A stretch of 26,962 bases of DNA from Chara braunii (lineage: Eukaryota; Streptophyta; Charophyceae; Charales; Characeae): contig BFEA01000178.1 in NCBI GenBank assembly GCA_003427395.1, positions 1,350,392 to 1,377,353 on the forward strand, read 5' to 3'. How positions within the stretch are numbered: the stretch's first letter is position 1; each line of letters begins with the position of its first letter. Positions 1 through 10,229 of the stretch are shown piece after piece. The position numbers and the translations under genes were made by a program. The notes under the pieces are model-generated. The model saw only the letters and a list, made by a program, of their open reading frames with translations, did not search any database and was not told where the DNA came from.

Positions 1-33
1 TCTCTCTCTCTCTCTCTCTCCCTCCCTCCCTCC

Positions 34-67
<34 letters not shown>

Positions 68-158
68 TACACACACACATACACACACAAACACACACAT
101 ACACATGCACACACACACACACACACATACACACACACACACACATACACACACAATC
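1..158. repeat. CT then CA microsatellite
   Basis: A (CT)n tract with some CCCT interruptions up to about base 66 changes into a (CA)n tract with scattered T interruptions up to about 158. The TC-to-AC compound structure is the same as in the microsatellite at 15551-15772. Confidence 0.95.
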
Positions 159-874
159 AGTTTTATGTCTGTCATTTTTTTGTTCTGTTGTTTGTCCTCT
201 TTCTGATTTTTTGTAAGTTTTTTTATGTGCCTGACTGAGCACCCTTAGGTAGTGCCAAACAGTCGGTGGTTCCTCGTTTGGAGTGCCAACTGCACTCTTT
301 GGGGGCGATCGGTTCGGGATGTCCGTGTTGCTTGTAGGTGATGACGGATGCTCGTCGGAGTGTCTTCCTGGCTCAGTGGGTGGTGGGAACCAACAGTCTG
401 TGGGGTTCACCGGTGATGTGAGTAGGTGATGTGCTGCTTTTCTCCGTGTTGGATGTGTGGATGACCTCGTCTGCGCTCCACCACTGCCTTGCTGCCCGTT
501 CCGCTTGCCTCGCAGGTTGTTCTTGGGATGCTACTGTCTTCGCTGTGTGGTGTGGGTGGGTTGTAGTGTTGCCTTGTGCTTCGCTGCCTTGCCGCCCGTC
601 TGCTGGCCGTGCCTTCCGGATTCTTTGCCTGCGCGCCCTGTAGTTTGGTTGTCGTGTTGAGGTTGCCTTGTGCCCCTCAACATAGTCGCTCTGCTGCTTG
701 TTCGCTTGCCCTCTCGTCCCTTGCAGTGTGGTTGTCTTGGTAGTATTGCCTGGTGCTTCACTGCTTGGGTGCCCTGCTACGAGTTCGGTATGTCGTGTCG
801 TTCCTCGCAGTCATTTTTGGCGTTTTGCAGCTGTGTTGCCTCTACTGTGTTGCCTGGTGCTTCATAGGGTTGCT
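159..874. repeat. Gene-free flank with degenerate minisatellite
   Basis: No convincing gene is visible. From about 560 a motif close to GTTGCCTTGTGCTTCGCTGC recurs in diverged form near 568, 660, 745 and 850, a spacing of roughly 85-105 bases. Short open frames here are cysteine- and leucine-rich by-products of this T/G/C-rich sequence. Similar repeat units occur on the far side of the retrotransposon (about 14590-14790), which suggests that the element inserted into an existing repeat field. Confidence 0.5.
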
Positions 875-1780
875 TGTGACGAACTACTTCCCGAACCCGT
901 GCTATCTTTCGTACCCTGTTTTTTTTTTGCTTGTATCATACCAACCCCATAAAAACCCCGTTTCGTTTTCTTGATTTCGGGTGCCCCGTTTTGGGCCCCC
1001 ATCTTTCGGATCCTTTTTGCAATTCGGGAAAAAACATAGGAAATTACGTGCGCCTTAGCGAGCGCACCGGGAATTGGGTCCGGCAGTTGGGAATTCCGGG
1101 ATAAGCGGAACTTCGACGCGTCCCTTTTGTGTGTGAATGTTCTTGGTCGCGTTGGGAAAAATTCTCGGAATTTTGTGGGGATACGAATAGGCGTAGGACT
1201 TTCTTTTCCCGCGTCGTTCTTTCGCGCGCGGATATGGTGATTTCAATTTTGAATTGGTTTACGACATAGGCAAGTTGTAACTGTTTCCGTGCCTTTTTTT
1301 TTTTTTTCTCTCTCTTTTTGTTGACGGCGCCACGCATGCAAAGCTTTCTCCTCTCTGCCCTCCCCCCTGTATCGCTCTCCCCCACGCTCCTTTTTCCTTC
1401 CCCCTCCTCTATCTCTCTTCTCGTAACTGTTTTTTTTTTTCTCTCTCTCCCGCTCTGCTCTGTGCGCGCCCATTTCTCTTTCTTGATCATCTGAATCTTG
1501 GACCAGTCTTGCGCTACTTCTCGCACCTTTTCTCTGCTCACTCTCTGAGTTCAGGGCACGACGCCCGGTCGAGCCTTCGATAACTCCCGCTCGCCAATCA
1601 GGTACGTGGATCAATAGGATCTTCCTATTGCGCGACAAATCTGATTGGTTGAACCTTGAGTCTTGAGGGATCAACATGGCTTCCACGGAACGCTCTTCTC
1701 AAAGTCTTCTCCTCCTGCTTCTCCTCCTACACCTCAACTTTCCCTTCGCTTTCTCCCCCTTTTGTCTCCCTTGTCGCAAC

Positions 1781-1787
1781 TATAAAA
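1781..1787 (+). promoter_or_regulatory. TATA box in 5' LTR
   Basis: TATAAAA in a C/T-rich stretch, conserved in the 3' LTR. Transcription would be expected to start some 25-35 bases downstream, near 1810, which would define the U3/R border. This position is inferred. Confidence 0.6.
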
Positions 1788-2758
1788 CCCGCAAGCGTGT
1801 CCGCAAAGCTCTCTTACCTTCTCGACTCCTGAGCCAGCTTCCGGGAAGAAATGGCTAGGCAGAGTGTTTGATGCGAGTCAGAAAGTTCTGTTAGGCTGAT
1901 GATAGGTTGGCCGGTTGCGCGCTTGATCGCCACGACGGACTGTGGGATCTGGGCGAGCCGCGTCGAGTTTACGTCGGCGGGGTGACGATCGCAGTGGTGG
2001 GAGGTAGCACGCGACGGCAGGGACTGTCGGTGCGGGTATGAGGATCGATCGATTGGAGTCAAGTGAGTGATTGACCCGGGGCCATAATGGAATTAACGAC
2101 GAATGTGCCTTTGTTGTTGCGGATCTTTATCTCTGGCATAAGTGTATGGCGGCAACGCCGAACTTCCTCTTTTCGGATCTCGTCATCTCCTATCTCGACA
2201 TTCCTTCCTCGTCTCCCTCTCTCTCCTCTATCTTTAAGAGACGATTTGGCTCGGTGTTTGTTTCTCTCTCTTGGATGGGAACGGATCGGTGTGCTTTCTT
2301 GTGTGAAAGAACTTCTTCCGGAACTCTTCCATTAGTTTCCTGGGTAATCCCAAGATGTCGAGGAATTGATCCTCTTGTCTTGTGAACGGTGGATGCGTGT
2401 GTACAATTCCCTCGGTTGATTTTTGACTTGTATACTCTTGTCATTTTCGCACCTTCCACAGTGAATGTATGTATGGAGATGCGTGTCTTTTCGCATTAAT
2501 TAGACGATTGTCGTCGGGATTTTGTTCGAGAATGCAAGAGTGTTTAGATCTGTAGTTTCGAATGCACTGCGCATGCCATCTGCCTTATGCTGCACGACAT
2601 CGGCAGCCGAGCCACAAGGCGGCCTCGAGAAACAAGGCGCCTTGGATGAACGTCGCGTTGGCTCACTAAACCCGAGTCGCGGGTCGGTCCGTTAGTTACA
2701 TGCATGATCAAGTTGATGAGTGTTTTCTTTCTCTCTCTCTCGTGTTGAAAAGAATTGA

Positions 2759-3361
2759 TTGGGAGTTGCGCGAGTGTTTTCTTTTCTTGATGACGTCTCG
2801 AGGGTTTTGCAATTGATTGATGTGTGGACTTACAAGCACCCTCCGATCGGGCACCAGCCTCCCGTACCTCCCGTCTCAACAGGGCCTTTTCCCTACAACG
2901 AGGAAAGGACACGTGTATGCGAGTGGGACGTACGAGAAGCCGTTGCACAAATTGACGGACGATACTACTTCCCTCCGGCAAATCGTTGTTCAGGGTTCGT
3001 AGAGGCTGGCTTTGTCATTATCGATATGCACTTCCCACCTTACTCGATATTGTTGTCATTCAACGAGTTGATCGTCATCCCCTGGACGGCAGTAGAACCC
3101 CACTGGCCGCGCACTCTATGCACCGAATGCCAGCGCTTTGAGCGCTACGAATCCAGGGATTTTCACTACCGTGTGCGGAGTGAAGACGAGCATAAAGAAA
3201 GAGCCACGCGGCTGAGACCATCCACGTCAGACTCAGAACTGACCAGGGAACAACGACGGGACTTGATACAAAAACGAGACATGCGAAGCGTGCCCAAACC
3301 CTTTCGTTCTAAACGACGGGCCGTAGCACGGTGGGAAGCTCGACAATATTTTTTGGATTGA
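2759..3361 (+). CDS. Protein-like ORF inside the 5' LTR, function unknown
   Basis: An uninterrupted frame of about 200 codons follows a TGA at 2756-2758. It has no ATG near its start, so it would need an upstream exon, a non-AUG start or a different boundary. The translation has mixed, non-repetitive composition: a proline-rich start (GHQPPVPPVS), a central aromatic and hydrophobic stretch (FPPYSILLSFNELIVIPW), a CxxC pair (LCTECQRFERY) and a charged C-terminus rich in R, E and D. The same frame is recognisable in the 3' LTR at 13499-14057 with a frameshift. I do not recognise a family. It may be a captured host exon or an element-specific accessory protein; a fortuitous frame cannot be excluded. 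Confidence 0.4.
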   Translation: MGVARVFSFLDDVSRVLQLIDVWTYKHPPIGHQPPVPPVSTGPFPYNEERTRVCEWDVREAVAQIDGRYYFPPANRCSGFVEAGFVIIDMHFPPYSILLSFNELIVIPWTAVEPHWPRTLCTECQRFERYESRDFHYRVRSEDEHKERATRLRPSTSDSELTREQRRDLIQKRDMRSVPKPFRSKRRAVARWEARQYFLD

Positions 3362-3583
3362 ATTCGTACGTCTCTCTCCTCTCGCGCCAAACTTCAGCGC
3401 GCATTTTGCGTCGCTCGAAAAACGATCGACTTACTTCATCGGACCAACACGGGGGATTTCAGTTTCGTCTGTGTCTCCATACTAAATTTCCAAAAATCCT
3501 TGGCAAACCCCATCCTGCTGTTTTTCTAGGCCCCTTTCCGCACATCTAACACTCCGAACGAAAGGCAACACAGGGCGTGAGGT

Positions 3584-3599
3584 TGGTATCGGAGCCGCC
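3584..3599 (+). other. Primer-binding site, initiator tRNA-Met type
   Basis: TGGTATCGGAGCCGCC lies directly after the 5' LTR. The complement of the plant initiator tRNA-Met 3' end begins TGGTATCAGAGC, so this matches with one difference in the first 12 bases. Minus-strand DNA synthesis would start here. Confidence 0.85.
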
Positions 3600-3713
3600 A
3601 CGTGTCGGTTCTGGTGATAGTGAGTCGAACTGGCGAGAGGTAGGAGAAGCCCTCAACTAGCTCGCCGAGATCGCCCAGTGACCAGGTTTCAATCTGGTGC
3701 GGTTGCACCCGCC

Positions 3714-5148
3714 ATGCCGATGGCAGACGGTACTAGAGTAATCGTTAGCATTCCTGCCCCTTTCCCCTTTTTCCCCAACCATACCCACCTTGAGGATTGG
3801 TTGGAAGCTGTCGAAGCTCAAGGCTACAACACGGGCGATCTTCCCCACGTTCTCACCTTGCTACTCCGCAATACGCCACATGACTGGTTTAGAAAGCATA
3901 CGTGGGTAGATTGGAATACTTTCAAACAAGCTTTTTTGGCTCGATTCGATACGGTCAGTGAAGATGTTGCCTGGTACGTGCTCAAAACTCGGGCACAAGG
4001 ACTAGGGGAATTATTGATCGATTTCGTGGATCGATTTCAAACCACGTTGGACAAATCTGGGCGAGACGAGAAATCCGCTCGAGATCTGCTCATCGATCAC
4101 CTACAAATTCCAACGTGAAAAGGGAAATTGTCGAAAAAGGTCCCGCCGAAGACATACCTGCTGTCCGCTATCATTGATAGAGCGTTGGAATTAGACCTGG
4201 CTGATACAAAAAAATATTTCAGTCAGGGAGATGAAGATATTACGGACACCATACATGATGTAACGGCTAAAAGGCGATTGTGGTTGCGAGCGGTAGAACG
4301 GTTTTATCCCCACCCCGACCATGACCTTCCCGACGGGATCGCTTCCGATATCCCGCCTGTTTCGTCTTCCTCTCCACCGGTGAATCAACCGATCGCGGCA
4401 GTTAAAAGCAGAATCTCACCCGAACTCTCCTCGCCGACGGTTACAACCTTACATCTTGCCCAAATGATCCATACGACCACTACCAAGCAATCCGAATGGA
4501 TGAGCAACTTGATCCAAATACAGGCCGCTCATATGGAGCGGATGAAACAGATAATAAGCAGGCTAATTAAGCCTAACTTGACCCTTGCTCGGCCTGCTCC
4601 CGCGTCATTTCCACTCTTGCCTGCCCCGCCTGCACCAGGATACACACCTCTGTTCCCTCACCCAGCCAATCCAGCAGGAAAGATCGATTGTTTCAACTGC
4701 AAACAGCCCGGACATTTCGCCCGAGACTGTCTGCAGCCAAAGCGTAATCAGCCCCCCCCCTGCGGCGGCCCCGGTGGCCCTGAATCAAGGGCGAGTGGCC
4801 GCATTGATGGGTATGGCCCAAGGAGAAGAGCTCGTGGCATATGCCCCGGAACAGCCTTCCCCCTCGATGGCAACGGCGTCGACCTCGAGAGCTTCCTCCT
4901 CTGAAGCTGCTGACGTGGTCGATCCACTTGAGTACCTTCATCTTGCAGGCATGGTCGGAGCGATCCGATCGGCCCCTGATGATCTCGAATGGGTCGATCG
5001 TGAATCCAATCCTGGTCCGCAATTTCGGACTGGAGAAATTGATGTGTTACGAGCGCTCAAGCAATTGGATATCCGTGTTCTGATCCCAGTGGGACATCTG
5101 CTCACCATATCTGAAGTGACAAATGATAAACTTTTGCAACATTGTTAG
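3714..5148 (+). pseudogene. gag: gag (capsid and nucleocapsid), broken
   Basis: The ATG at 3714 opens a frame with a Retrotrans_gag-like capsid region: HLEDWLEAVEAQGYN, then HDWFRKHTWVDWNTFKQAFL at about residues 60-80. An in-frame TGA at 4116-4118 interrupts it, and the same frame then continues to a nucleocapsid zinc knuckle of the form CX2CX4HX4C (CFNCKQPGHFARDC, from about 4690). At a run of nine C (4752-4760) the plausible reading moves to another frame, which continues through 5145 and ends at TAG 5146-5148. Beyond that stop the same frame leads into the protease. Gag and pol may therefore once have been one polyprotein, or the C run may have been a programmed slip site; decay is the simpler reading. 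Gag would form the virus-like particle and bind element RNA. Confidence 0.85.
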
Positions 5149-5187
5149 AAAAATCAAAAGCGCTTCACTTATCAGCGCATACAGCGA

Positions 5188-5724
5188 ATGTTGAAGAAGA
5201 AGGAAGGAGGCGAGGAAGTTGCACCGCCCGAACCCGAAATTGGTAAGCCCGAAGCCGCACGTATAGCAGCGATCTCTTTAGCAGAAAAGGATCACTTCGT
5301 ACGAGCTCGGTCGGTGTTGTGGAAGAGCGCGGAATGTGATTGTGAAGTTTGGGGCAAGCCTTTTAACGCCCTTATCGACACAGGGTCTTCTGCAGTGGCC
5401 ATCTCGTTAGACACTGTCAAAAAGACGGGACGACTTGGATCCATTCTTCCTCAATCAGGCAAAGACAATTATGTCTCTGTCGACGAGGAGGCAATGAATA
5501 TCGTGGGCATTATTGAGAATGTGGCTGTAAAAGTCGGACGAGTATACGTCCTCGTTAACGCGCTCATGATAGACGTACGCTCCTATTCTATACTATTAGG
5601 ATTACCTTGGGCGATGGCGGTGGGCGCACGTTTGCATTTTGATTCCAAGCAACTGGTGCTCATGCAAACTGGGGGAAATCCTCAAACTGTTCCCTTGCGA
5701 ATTTCCACCCGAGCGGTAAAATGA
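5188..5724 (+). pseudogene. pro: Retropepsin-like aspartic protease region
   Basis: The translation contains FNALIDTGSSAVAIS, with the catalytic DTGSS loop of retroviral-type aspartic proteases, followed by the flap and a second hydrophobic motif around SYSILLGLPW (compare the ILG motif of the family). It is in the same frame as the end of gag and as RT. The frame stops at TGA 5722-5724. The enzyme would cleave the Gag-Pol polyprotein inside the particle. The ATG at 5188 is only an internal methionine, not a proven start. Confidence 0.85.
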
Positions 5725-6558
5725 ACCTTTGACTCGGCCCAAATAGAGATGATTCGATGCATTGATCCCGAGGAGTATTCTTCCTCGGACATCGGTAGCG
5801 GAATCGGGGAACAGGAATACGAAGAAGAACTGCCTAGTTAGGATGAATGGAAGCACCTGGTCGAACTTTTCGAACACGAAATTCCCGAAGAATTTCGAGT
5901 GCGCCCCGACACTGCCCGAAGCCTCCACGTGGATTCAAGAGACAGCGTGCTTGCGCCTCCGAAAACCCAAATCAGTCCTTCTGTCCTCCTCGGGGAACCC
6001 ATATTGCAAGTATCCGACCTGGCCGATGATTTGGAACCCCCTCGTACCTTGTATGAGGGAGCACTTTCCTTACGAACGCGTTATCAACAAACGGAACAGT
6101 ATCTAGATGTTTCTGTTTTCTCGTCCAGATCGTTACTAACGACAGGGGAGACCATCGCTTTGATTAAAGAGGAAGCGGAAGCGCCGGTAGATAACGTGCC
6201 TGATCTAATGCAGGAGATGACGGACCTTACAGGACTGACTATGGAACAGACTTCGGGCGACTCCGAAAATGACGCCGAAACTAAAGAAACCGAAATGATT
6301 AGTCCCGCCGAATCATAGATGATTGCGGCTGTCTTCTCTGTTCGCACCAGTAGTTCCGTCTTTTCAAGTGTTTACGATCGACGAGAACGGACGGTTGATT
6401 GGATCGACGTACCCCTTAAGACTCCTGGGAAATCAACGATCACCTAAATGAACCACGTCCCCACGGAACTTCGAAAGTCATTAATCAATGTTTTGAACGG
6501 TTACGCAGAGGTGTTGAGCGTGCATGATAATGATATCGGCTTGACTAACGTAATCTAG
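5725..6558 (+). pseudogene. Pol linker between protease and RT
   Basis: The pol frame continues here with stops at 5839-5841 (TAG), 6316-6318 (TAG), 6445-6447 (TAA) and 6556-6558 (TAG). Between the stops the sequence is protein-like, with acidic segments such as EIPEEFRVRPDTARS and DLTGLTMEQTSGDSEND. No domain is recognised. It probably forms the flexible connector of the polyprotein. Confidence 0.55.
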
Positions 6559-7110
6559 CATGCCATTCTCACGGGAGAACATCCGCCCATTAGCTGCGCT
6601 CCTTACCGATATTCGCCAGCTCAAAGAGCGGTCGCTTTTCAGCTGATTAAGGAGTTCGAAGCTAATGGATGGATTGAACCCGCTATAGGTCCGTGGTCTT
6701 TTCCTGTAGTAATCGTGCCTAAAAAGGTCGGAGGGATTCGCATTTGCATTGATTACCGGAAATTGAATGATATCACGATCAAAGATATGTACCCCCTCCC
6801 TCGGATTGATGAGTTGTTGGATGCGATTGGGAGTGCTCGATTTTTCAGCAAGTTTGATGTTCGTCATGGGTTTCATCATCTTCTTGTCCAAGAAGAAGAT
6901 CGTCCGAAAATGGCGTTTGTGCTTGTCGAGGGTATGTGGCAGTAGATTCGATGTCCAATGGGTATCTGCAATGCCCCCGTGACCTTAAAGCGAGCCATGA
7001 ATATGGCTTTTCAGAATTTTATGCGGAAAACTCGTTTGGCGCAGAGCATCATCAACTACTGCGTGATAGTGTACATGGACGACATTCTGGTGTACTCGAG
7101 TTCCTACTAG
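6559..7110 (+). pseudogene. pol: Reverse transcriptase domain, broken
   Basis: Clear Ty3-type RT motifs occur in order: IRICIDYRKLN, PLPRIDELLD, ARFFSKFDVRHGFHHL, the CPMGICNAPVT stretch and the catalytic YMDDILVYSS (YMDD at 7072-7083). In-frame TAG codons at 6943-6945 and 7108-7110 interrupt the frame. The aspartates of the YMDD box and of KFDVRHG are retained. This region would copy the element RNA into DNA. The frame continues directly into the RNase H region. Confidence 0.95.
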
Positions 7111-7911
7111 GGACACGTGCAGCACATTGAATATGCGCTGCATGCGTTACGAGATGCGGGTTTCAAAGTGGCGCTTGAGAAGTGTCAGTTTTTCCGTACC
7201 ACCATTTCCTTCTTGGGACACATGGTAACAGACAAGGGACTCCAACTGGAGCCGCAGAAGGTGGCAGCTGTCAGGGATGCGCCAGTGCCTACGACTATCA
7301 CGCAAGTTCACGCCTTGTTGGGCCTGGCCTTGTACTACCGAAGATTTATCAAAGGCTTCGCAGCGATTGCGGGACCCCTCAAAAATCTGGTGCGCAAAGA
7401 TCAGTCATTGATCTGGACGTCGGAGTGTGATCAAGCGCTTTCGAAACTCAAGGCCGCTCTCATTTCGGCTCCAGTCCTTATAAGGCCGTATCCCGAAAAA
7501 CCTTTTGTCCTCATTACTGACTGGCAGCCGGAGGCAATTTCGATGATCCTTGCCCAGGTGGGACCAAGTGGACTCGAGAGTGTGGTGCAGTATGCGTCCA
7601 AATCAGTGTCGTCCTGCAAGTGCAACTACGCCGCTCCAACGAGAAAATGCTACGCAGCTCTCTGGGGAATCAATCACTTTCGTGCTTACCTGTATGGGCG
7701 GAAGTTTGCCTTGGTAAACGATCATGAGCCCCTGTTGGCTCTGAAGAAATCGAAGGATTACTCTGGCATGATCGGCCGATGGGCAACGGTACTGCAGAGC
7801 ATGGACTTTGACATTCGTCATCGAAAGCACGAGAGATACGGGAACGCGGACGGACTGACACGACTGCACCGGCTTGAGAGAGTTCCGAAGAATGAGGAGG
7901 TGATTCCGTGA
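7111..7911 (+). pseudogene. pol: RT connection and RNase H domain
   Basis: An open stretch of about 265 codons contains the RT thumb and connection (CQFFRTTISFLGHMV, VHALLGLALYYRRFIKGFA) and a Ty3-type RNase H: VLITDWQPEAISMIL with the first catalytic Asp, YAALWGINHFRAYLYG, and RKHERYGNADGLTRLHR with the late N-A-D motif. The usual T-E-x-E acidic motif before the YAALWG segment reads TRKC here, so a catalytic glutamate appears lost; two G-to-A changes would explain it. TGA at 7909-7911 ends the frame. Confidence 0.9.
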
Positions 7912-8279
7912 AACGATCCCGAACAGGACATTGGACCTCAGTACGGCCAAGTGGAGATCTTGTCGAAGCAGTGAGTGACACGAGGACTAATTTGTCTGTT
8001 CTACCCTCTCCGCAGCTCAGTCCCACCTCTCCTCCTCTGTCATCATGAATACCCCACCTACCTCTGCAACCCCTTCTTCTGCTATTAATTCTGCCCCTCT
8101 CACTTCCTCAGCTTTCTTTGACACCCTCCCGATAAATTTTGCTATTTTTATACATGTATCGCACGGGGTTATGGGATCGACTGTCATCCTTTCGAAATCG
8201 GGTTTGTCGATTGGGTAGAATGTACCACGCGTGTCAATCGTGCGCACGGGGCCTGTGTTCGATACCGGACGAGTAGCAA
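7912..8279 (+). other. Non-coding or strongly decayed spacer between RNase H and integrase
   Basis: After a short continuation of the pol frame (DIGPQYGQVEIL) no frame is convincingly coding. A short forward frame starts at ATG 8045 and stops near 8219. The long minus-strand frame over this stretch has no family resemblance. It may be a diverged linker or a small insertion. Confidence 0.4.
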
Positions 8280-9750
8280 GGAATGGAGGTGCCCCTGTGT
8301 AGAACGAACAAACTCCCCACAGAGGTTCGATTCGAGGCCGTCTGTACAGACGGCCTTGAATACGATGAAAAATATTGACGAGCGGAGGTTTGGACGGATA
8401 AAATTTTATTGGCAAAATTAGCGGGATTATCATTGGGTCACCTCACCAAACACGACAGACGTAGGGCAACTGAGAGATCTTGGGACTATCGATGGATCAA
8501 CGGTCATTTGGAAAAGCATAAAACTGACGGATCGGGTTCGTGGTTGACGGTTCCCCATCCATTGCAGAGATATGATTGGATCCGATCTGCTCACGAAGAA
8601 CAGGCCGCTCATTTCGTGATACGTGTCACGAAGGCAACTGTAGATGTCAAATACATTGTCGCCAACTGTCTGGTCTGTGCCGCTCATCGCGCCCCAATAC
8701 GGGGACCAAACACGATAGTACCAACGGAAGTAGAGCGTCATTTCCAGCGAGTCAGTTTGGACACGACAGATATTGACGTGCCACCTGGCCCAAACCGCTG
8801 TGAATATTCTATCCTGTTAGTATTAATAGACCATTTTTCCAAGTACATCGAAGTCTATCCCTGTAAGCTCGAAAGGCCGCAGAAATAGCCACGTATATCG
8901 AACGGTTCCTCTATACCCATCTAGATACGGAAGAAATTCTAACCGACAATGGGTCTGAATTCAAGGGTGAGGTAGAAGAACTGCTTCCGCGAAGGGGCGT
9001 CACGCTCCGACATACGACACCCCACGTGTCCAAGTCGAACGGGTTGGCTGAAAATGCCAACCGTATGAATAAAACCGCCCTTCGCAGGAACGTAGCAGAA
9101 CACGACACACGTCCGTGGCCCGAGATCATATATCAGATCGTCGGGATCCACCGGGCCACCCCTCATGAATCCACGGGGTTTACCCCTTTTCAGCTTCGTG
9201 CTAATAGCCTCCCCTTTGTCGACTACCGGGGTAATTCGGAAATTGCCGAAGCAGGGGGTAGAGACACGCGTGCAGCCCTCAAGGCCAAGGCCAAAAGGTA
9301 CACCGAATTAATGGAGCGGGACGTCCCAAGGCTAGCCCGGAAAAGGCAAAGGATGATCGATCTGGCCACGATAGACAGGTCCGTAGCTACTAGGGTCGGA
9401 ATGGAAATGCTGGGCCCCAACATCAATATAAATTAGGGGACCCAGTGCAGGTACGTAAATGTGCACGCGACCGGAAACTCGCTCCCAAATTCTCCGGCTG
9501 CTTTCGCGTTGTGGAGCTCGGTCCTAACGGCGCCAACACGGTGCGCCTCGCGCCTGAGGCTAGTGCCAACCATAGCTCTGTCCCCATCGTCCGGCCTACC
9601 TCCTACCTCCAACCTCTTCCTCCCTCTGATCTTCCTCCCTCTGATCTTCCTCCCTCTTCTTCCTCAGAAAGCGAGGAGAGCGACGACGATCTAACTCTCT
9701 CTCCGCTCGCTCCCTCCTGTCCTTCGTCTTCCTCTCCGACCTCGCCATGA
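8280..9750 (+). pseudogene. int: Integrase, zinc-binding, core and C-terminal domains, frameshifted
   Basis: The N-terminal zinc-binding region is seen in SAHEEQAAHF and ANCLVCAAHRA (H-H-C-C type). The catalytic core follows: RVSLDTTDIDV with the first Asp, LLVLIDHFSKYIEVYPC, TDNGSEFKG with the second Asp, and NGLAENANRM with the Glu. A TGA at 8376-8378 lies near the start. The plausible frame changes near 8860-8880 and again near 9400-9435, after which LGDPVQVRK and KLAPKFSGCFRVVE give the SH3-like C-terminal domain. A serine- and acid-rich tail ends at TGA 9748-9750. No chromodomain is seen. The enzyme would insert element cDNA into the genome. Confidence 0.9.
9747..9750 (+). promoter_or_regulatory. 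ATGA stop-start overlap, pol to ORF3a
   Basis: The ATG of ORF3a (9747-9749) overlaps the TGA that ends the integrase frame (9748-9750). Such AUGA overlaps support coupled termination-reinitiation in some RNA viruses, for example victoriviruses. Its use here is inferred from the arrangement only. Confidence 0.5.
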
Positions 9751-10225
9751 GTTTCATCACGGAGCGAGCTCTTGACGAACAGTTGTTGCAGCCCCTTCGC
9801 CACATCTAAGAAATTCGGCATGTTCGTCATCCTCAGCTCAATACGGATCTTCGGCGTTTGGCGCAATTCTTCTGCGGCGTGGGTGTTTGTGCCGCCGCCG
9901 CGTTTCGAATCGAAGAGAGTCCACACGCAGTGGTATTGGCGGAAGTAGTCGCGGTTCATCGACGAGCAGCTCCCAGAACAAGCCACGTCACCACAGTTGC
10001 GGCGTTCAGCGGCGACATCAGCTCGGTCAATCCGCAGTGGCATACCACAATCTTAGTCTCGCTGCGCGAGTGGACGGTGCAGGTGTCCAACGTGTGGCAG
10101 CACGGTCTCGCCCGACCAAGAAACAACCTTATCCTAACCTTTGCACAGGATCTTGGCGACATCCGCCGTTCTCCGTGCGAACTGCCAGTTACGATCCCCA
10201 CCCTCGTCCCTTTCCCATGTCCCCA

Positions 10226-10229
10226 ATGA
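10226..10229 (+). promoter_or_regulatory. ATGA stop-start overlap, ORF3a to ORF3b
   Basis: The ATG at 10226-10228 overlaps the TGA of ORF3a at 10227-10229. This is the same four-base arrangement as at 9747-9750. The frame opened by this ATG leads into the long ORF3b. Confidence 0.5.

Larger units (their letters stand above)
875..3583 (+). repeat. 5' LTR
   Basis: Direct repeat of 12130-14314, beginning TGTGACGAAC and ending just before the primer-binding site. It contains a TATA box at 1781 and a 200-residue open frame near its 3' end. At about 2.7 kb it is long for a Ty3 LTR. Relative to the 3' LTR it has about 540 extra bases in the middle (about 2180-2730) and lacks about 33 bases near 1015. 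The terminal dinucleotide is not a clean CA, so the 3' edge is uncertain by a few bases. Confidence 0.9.
9747..10229 (+). pseudogene. ORF3a, unknown post-integrase protein of the retrotransposon
   Basis: The frame starts MSFITERALDEQLLQPLRHI, is interrupted by TAA at 9807-9809, and then runs open to TGA 10227-10229, giving about 160 residues. The sequence is non-repetitive with hydrophobic and basic segments (LRRLAQFFCGVGVCAAAAFR, HTTILVSLREWTVQVSNVW, RPRNNLILTFAQDL). There is no clear signal peptide or transmembrane helix, so it does not look like an envelope protein although it occupies the env position. I do not recognise a family. Its start overlaps the end of integrase and its end overlaps the start of ORF3b, so the three frames form a coupled chain. 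A non-coding origin is less likely given the two precise overlaps. Confidence 0.5.

Noticed and set aside
1044-1686. Long minus-strand frames in the 5' LTR (and equivalents at 12123-12961)
   Set aside because: K/E/R-rich products of the CT-rich U3 region, lying opposite the TATA-containing promoter strand; no family resemblance.
1676-1858. Signal-peptide-like short frame starting MASTERSSQSLLLL
   Set aside because: It spans the TATA box, so it would not lie on the LTR-driven transcript; leucines come from a CTCCTC repeat.
1896-1902. CTGATGA in both LTRs (also 13171-13177) as possible hammerhead cores
   Set aside because: No GAAA and no pairing stems at the required spacing.
8017-8433. 138-codon minus-strand frame between RNase H and integrase
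   Set aside because: Opposite to the pol direction, partly overlapping the integrase start, and without recognisable motifs.
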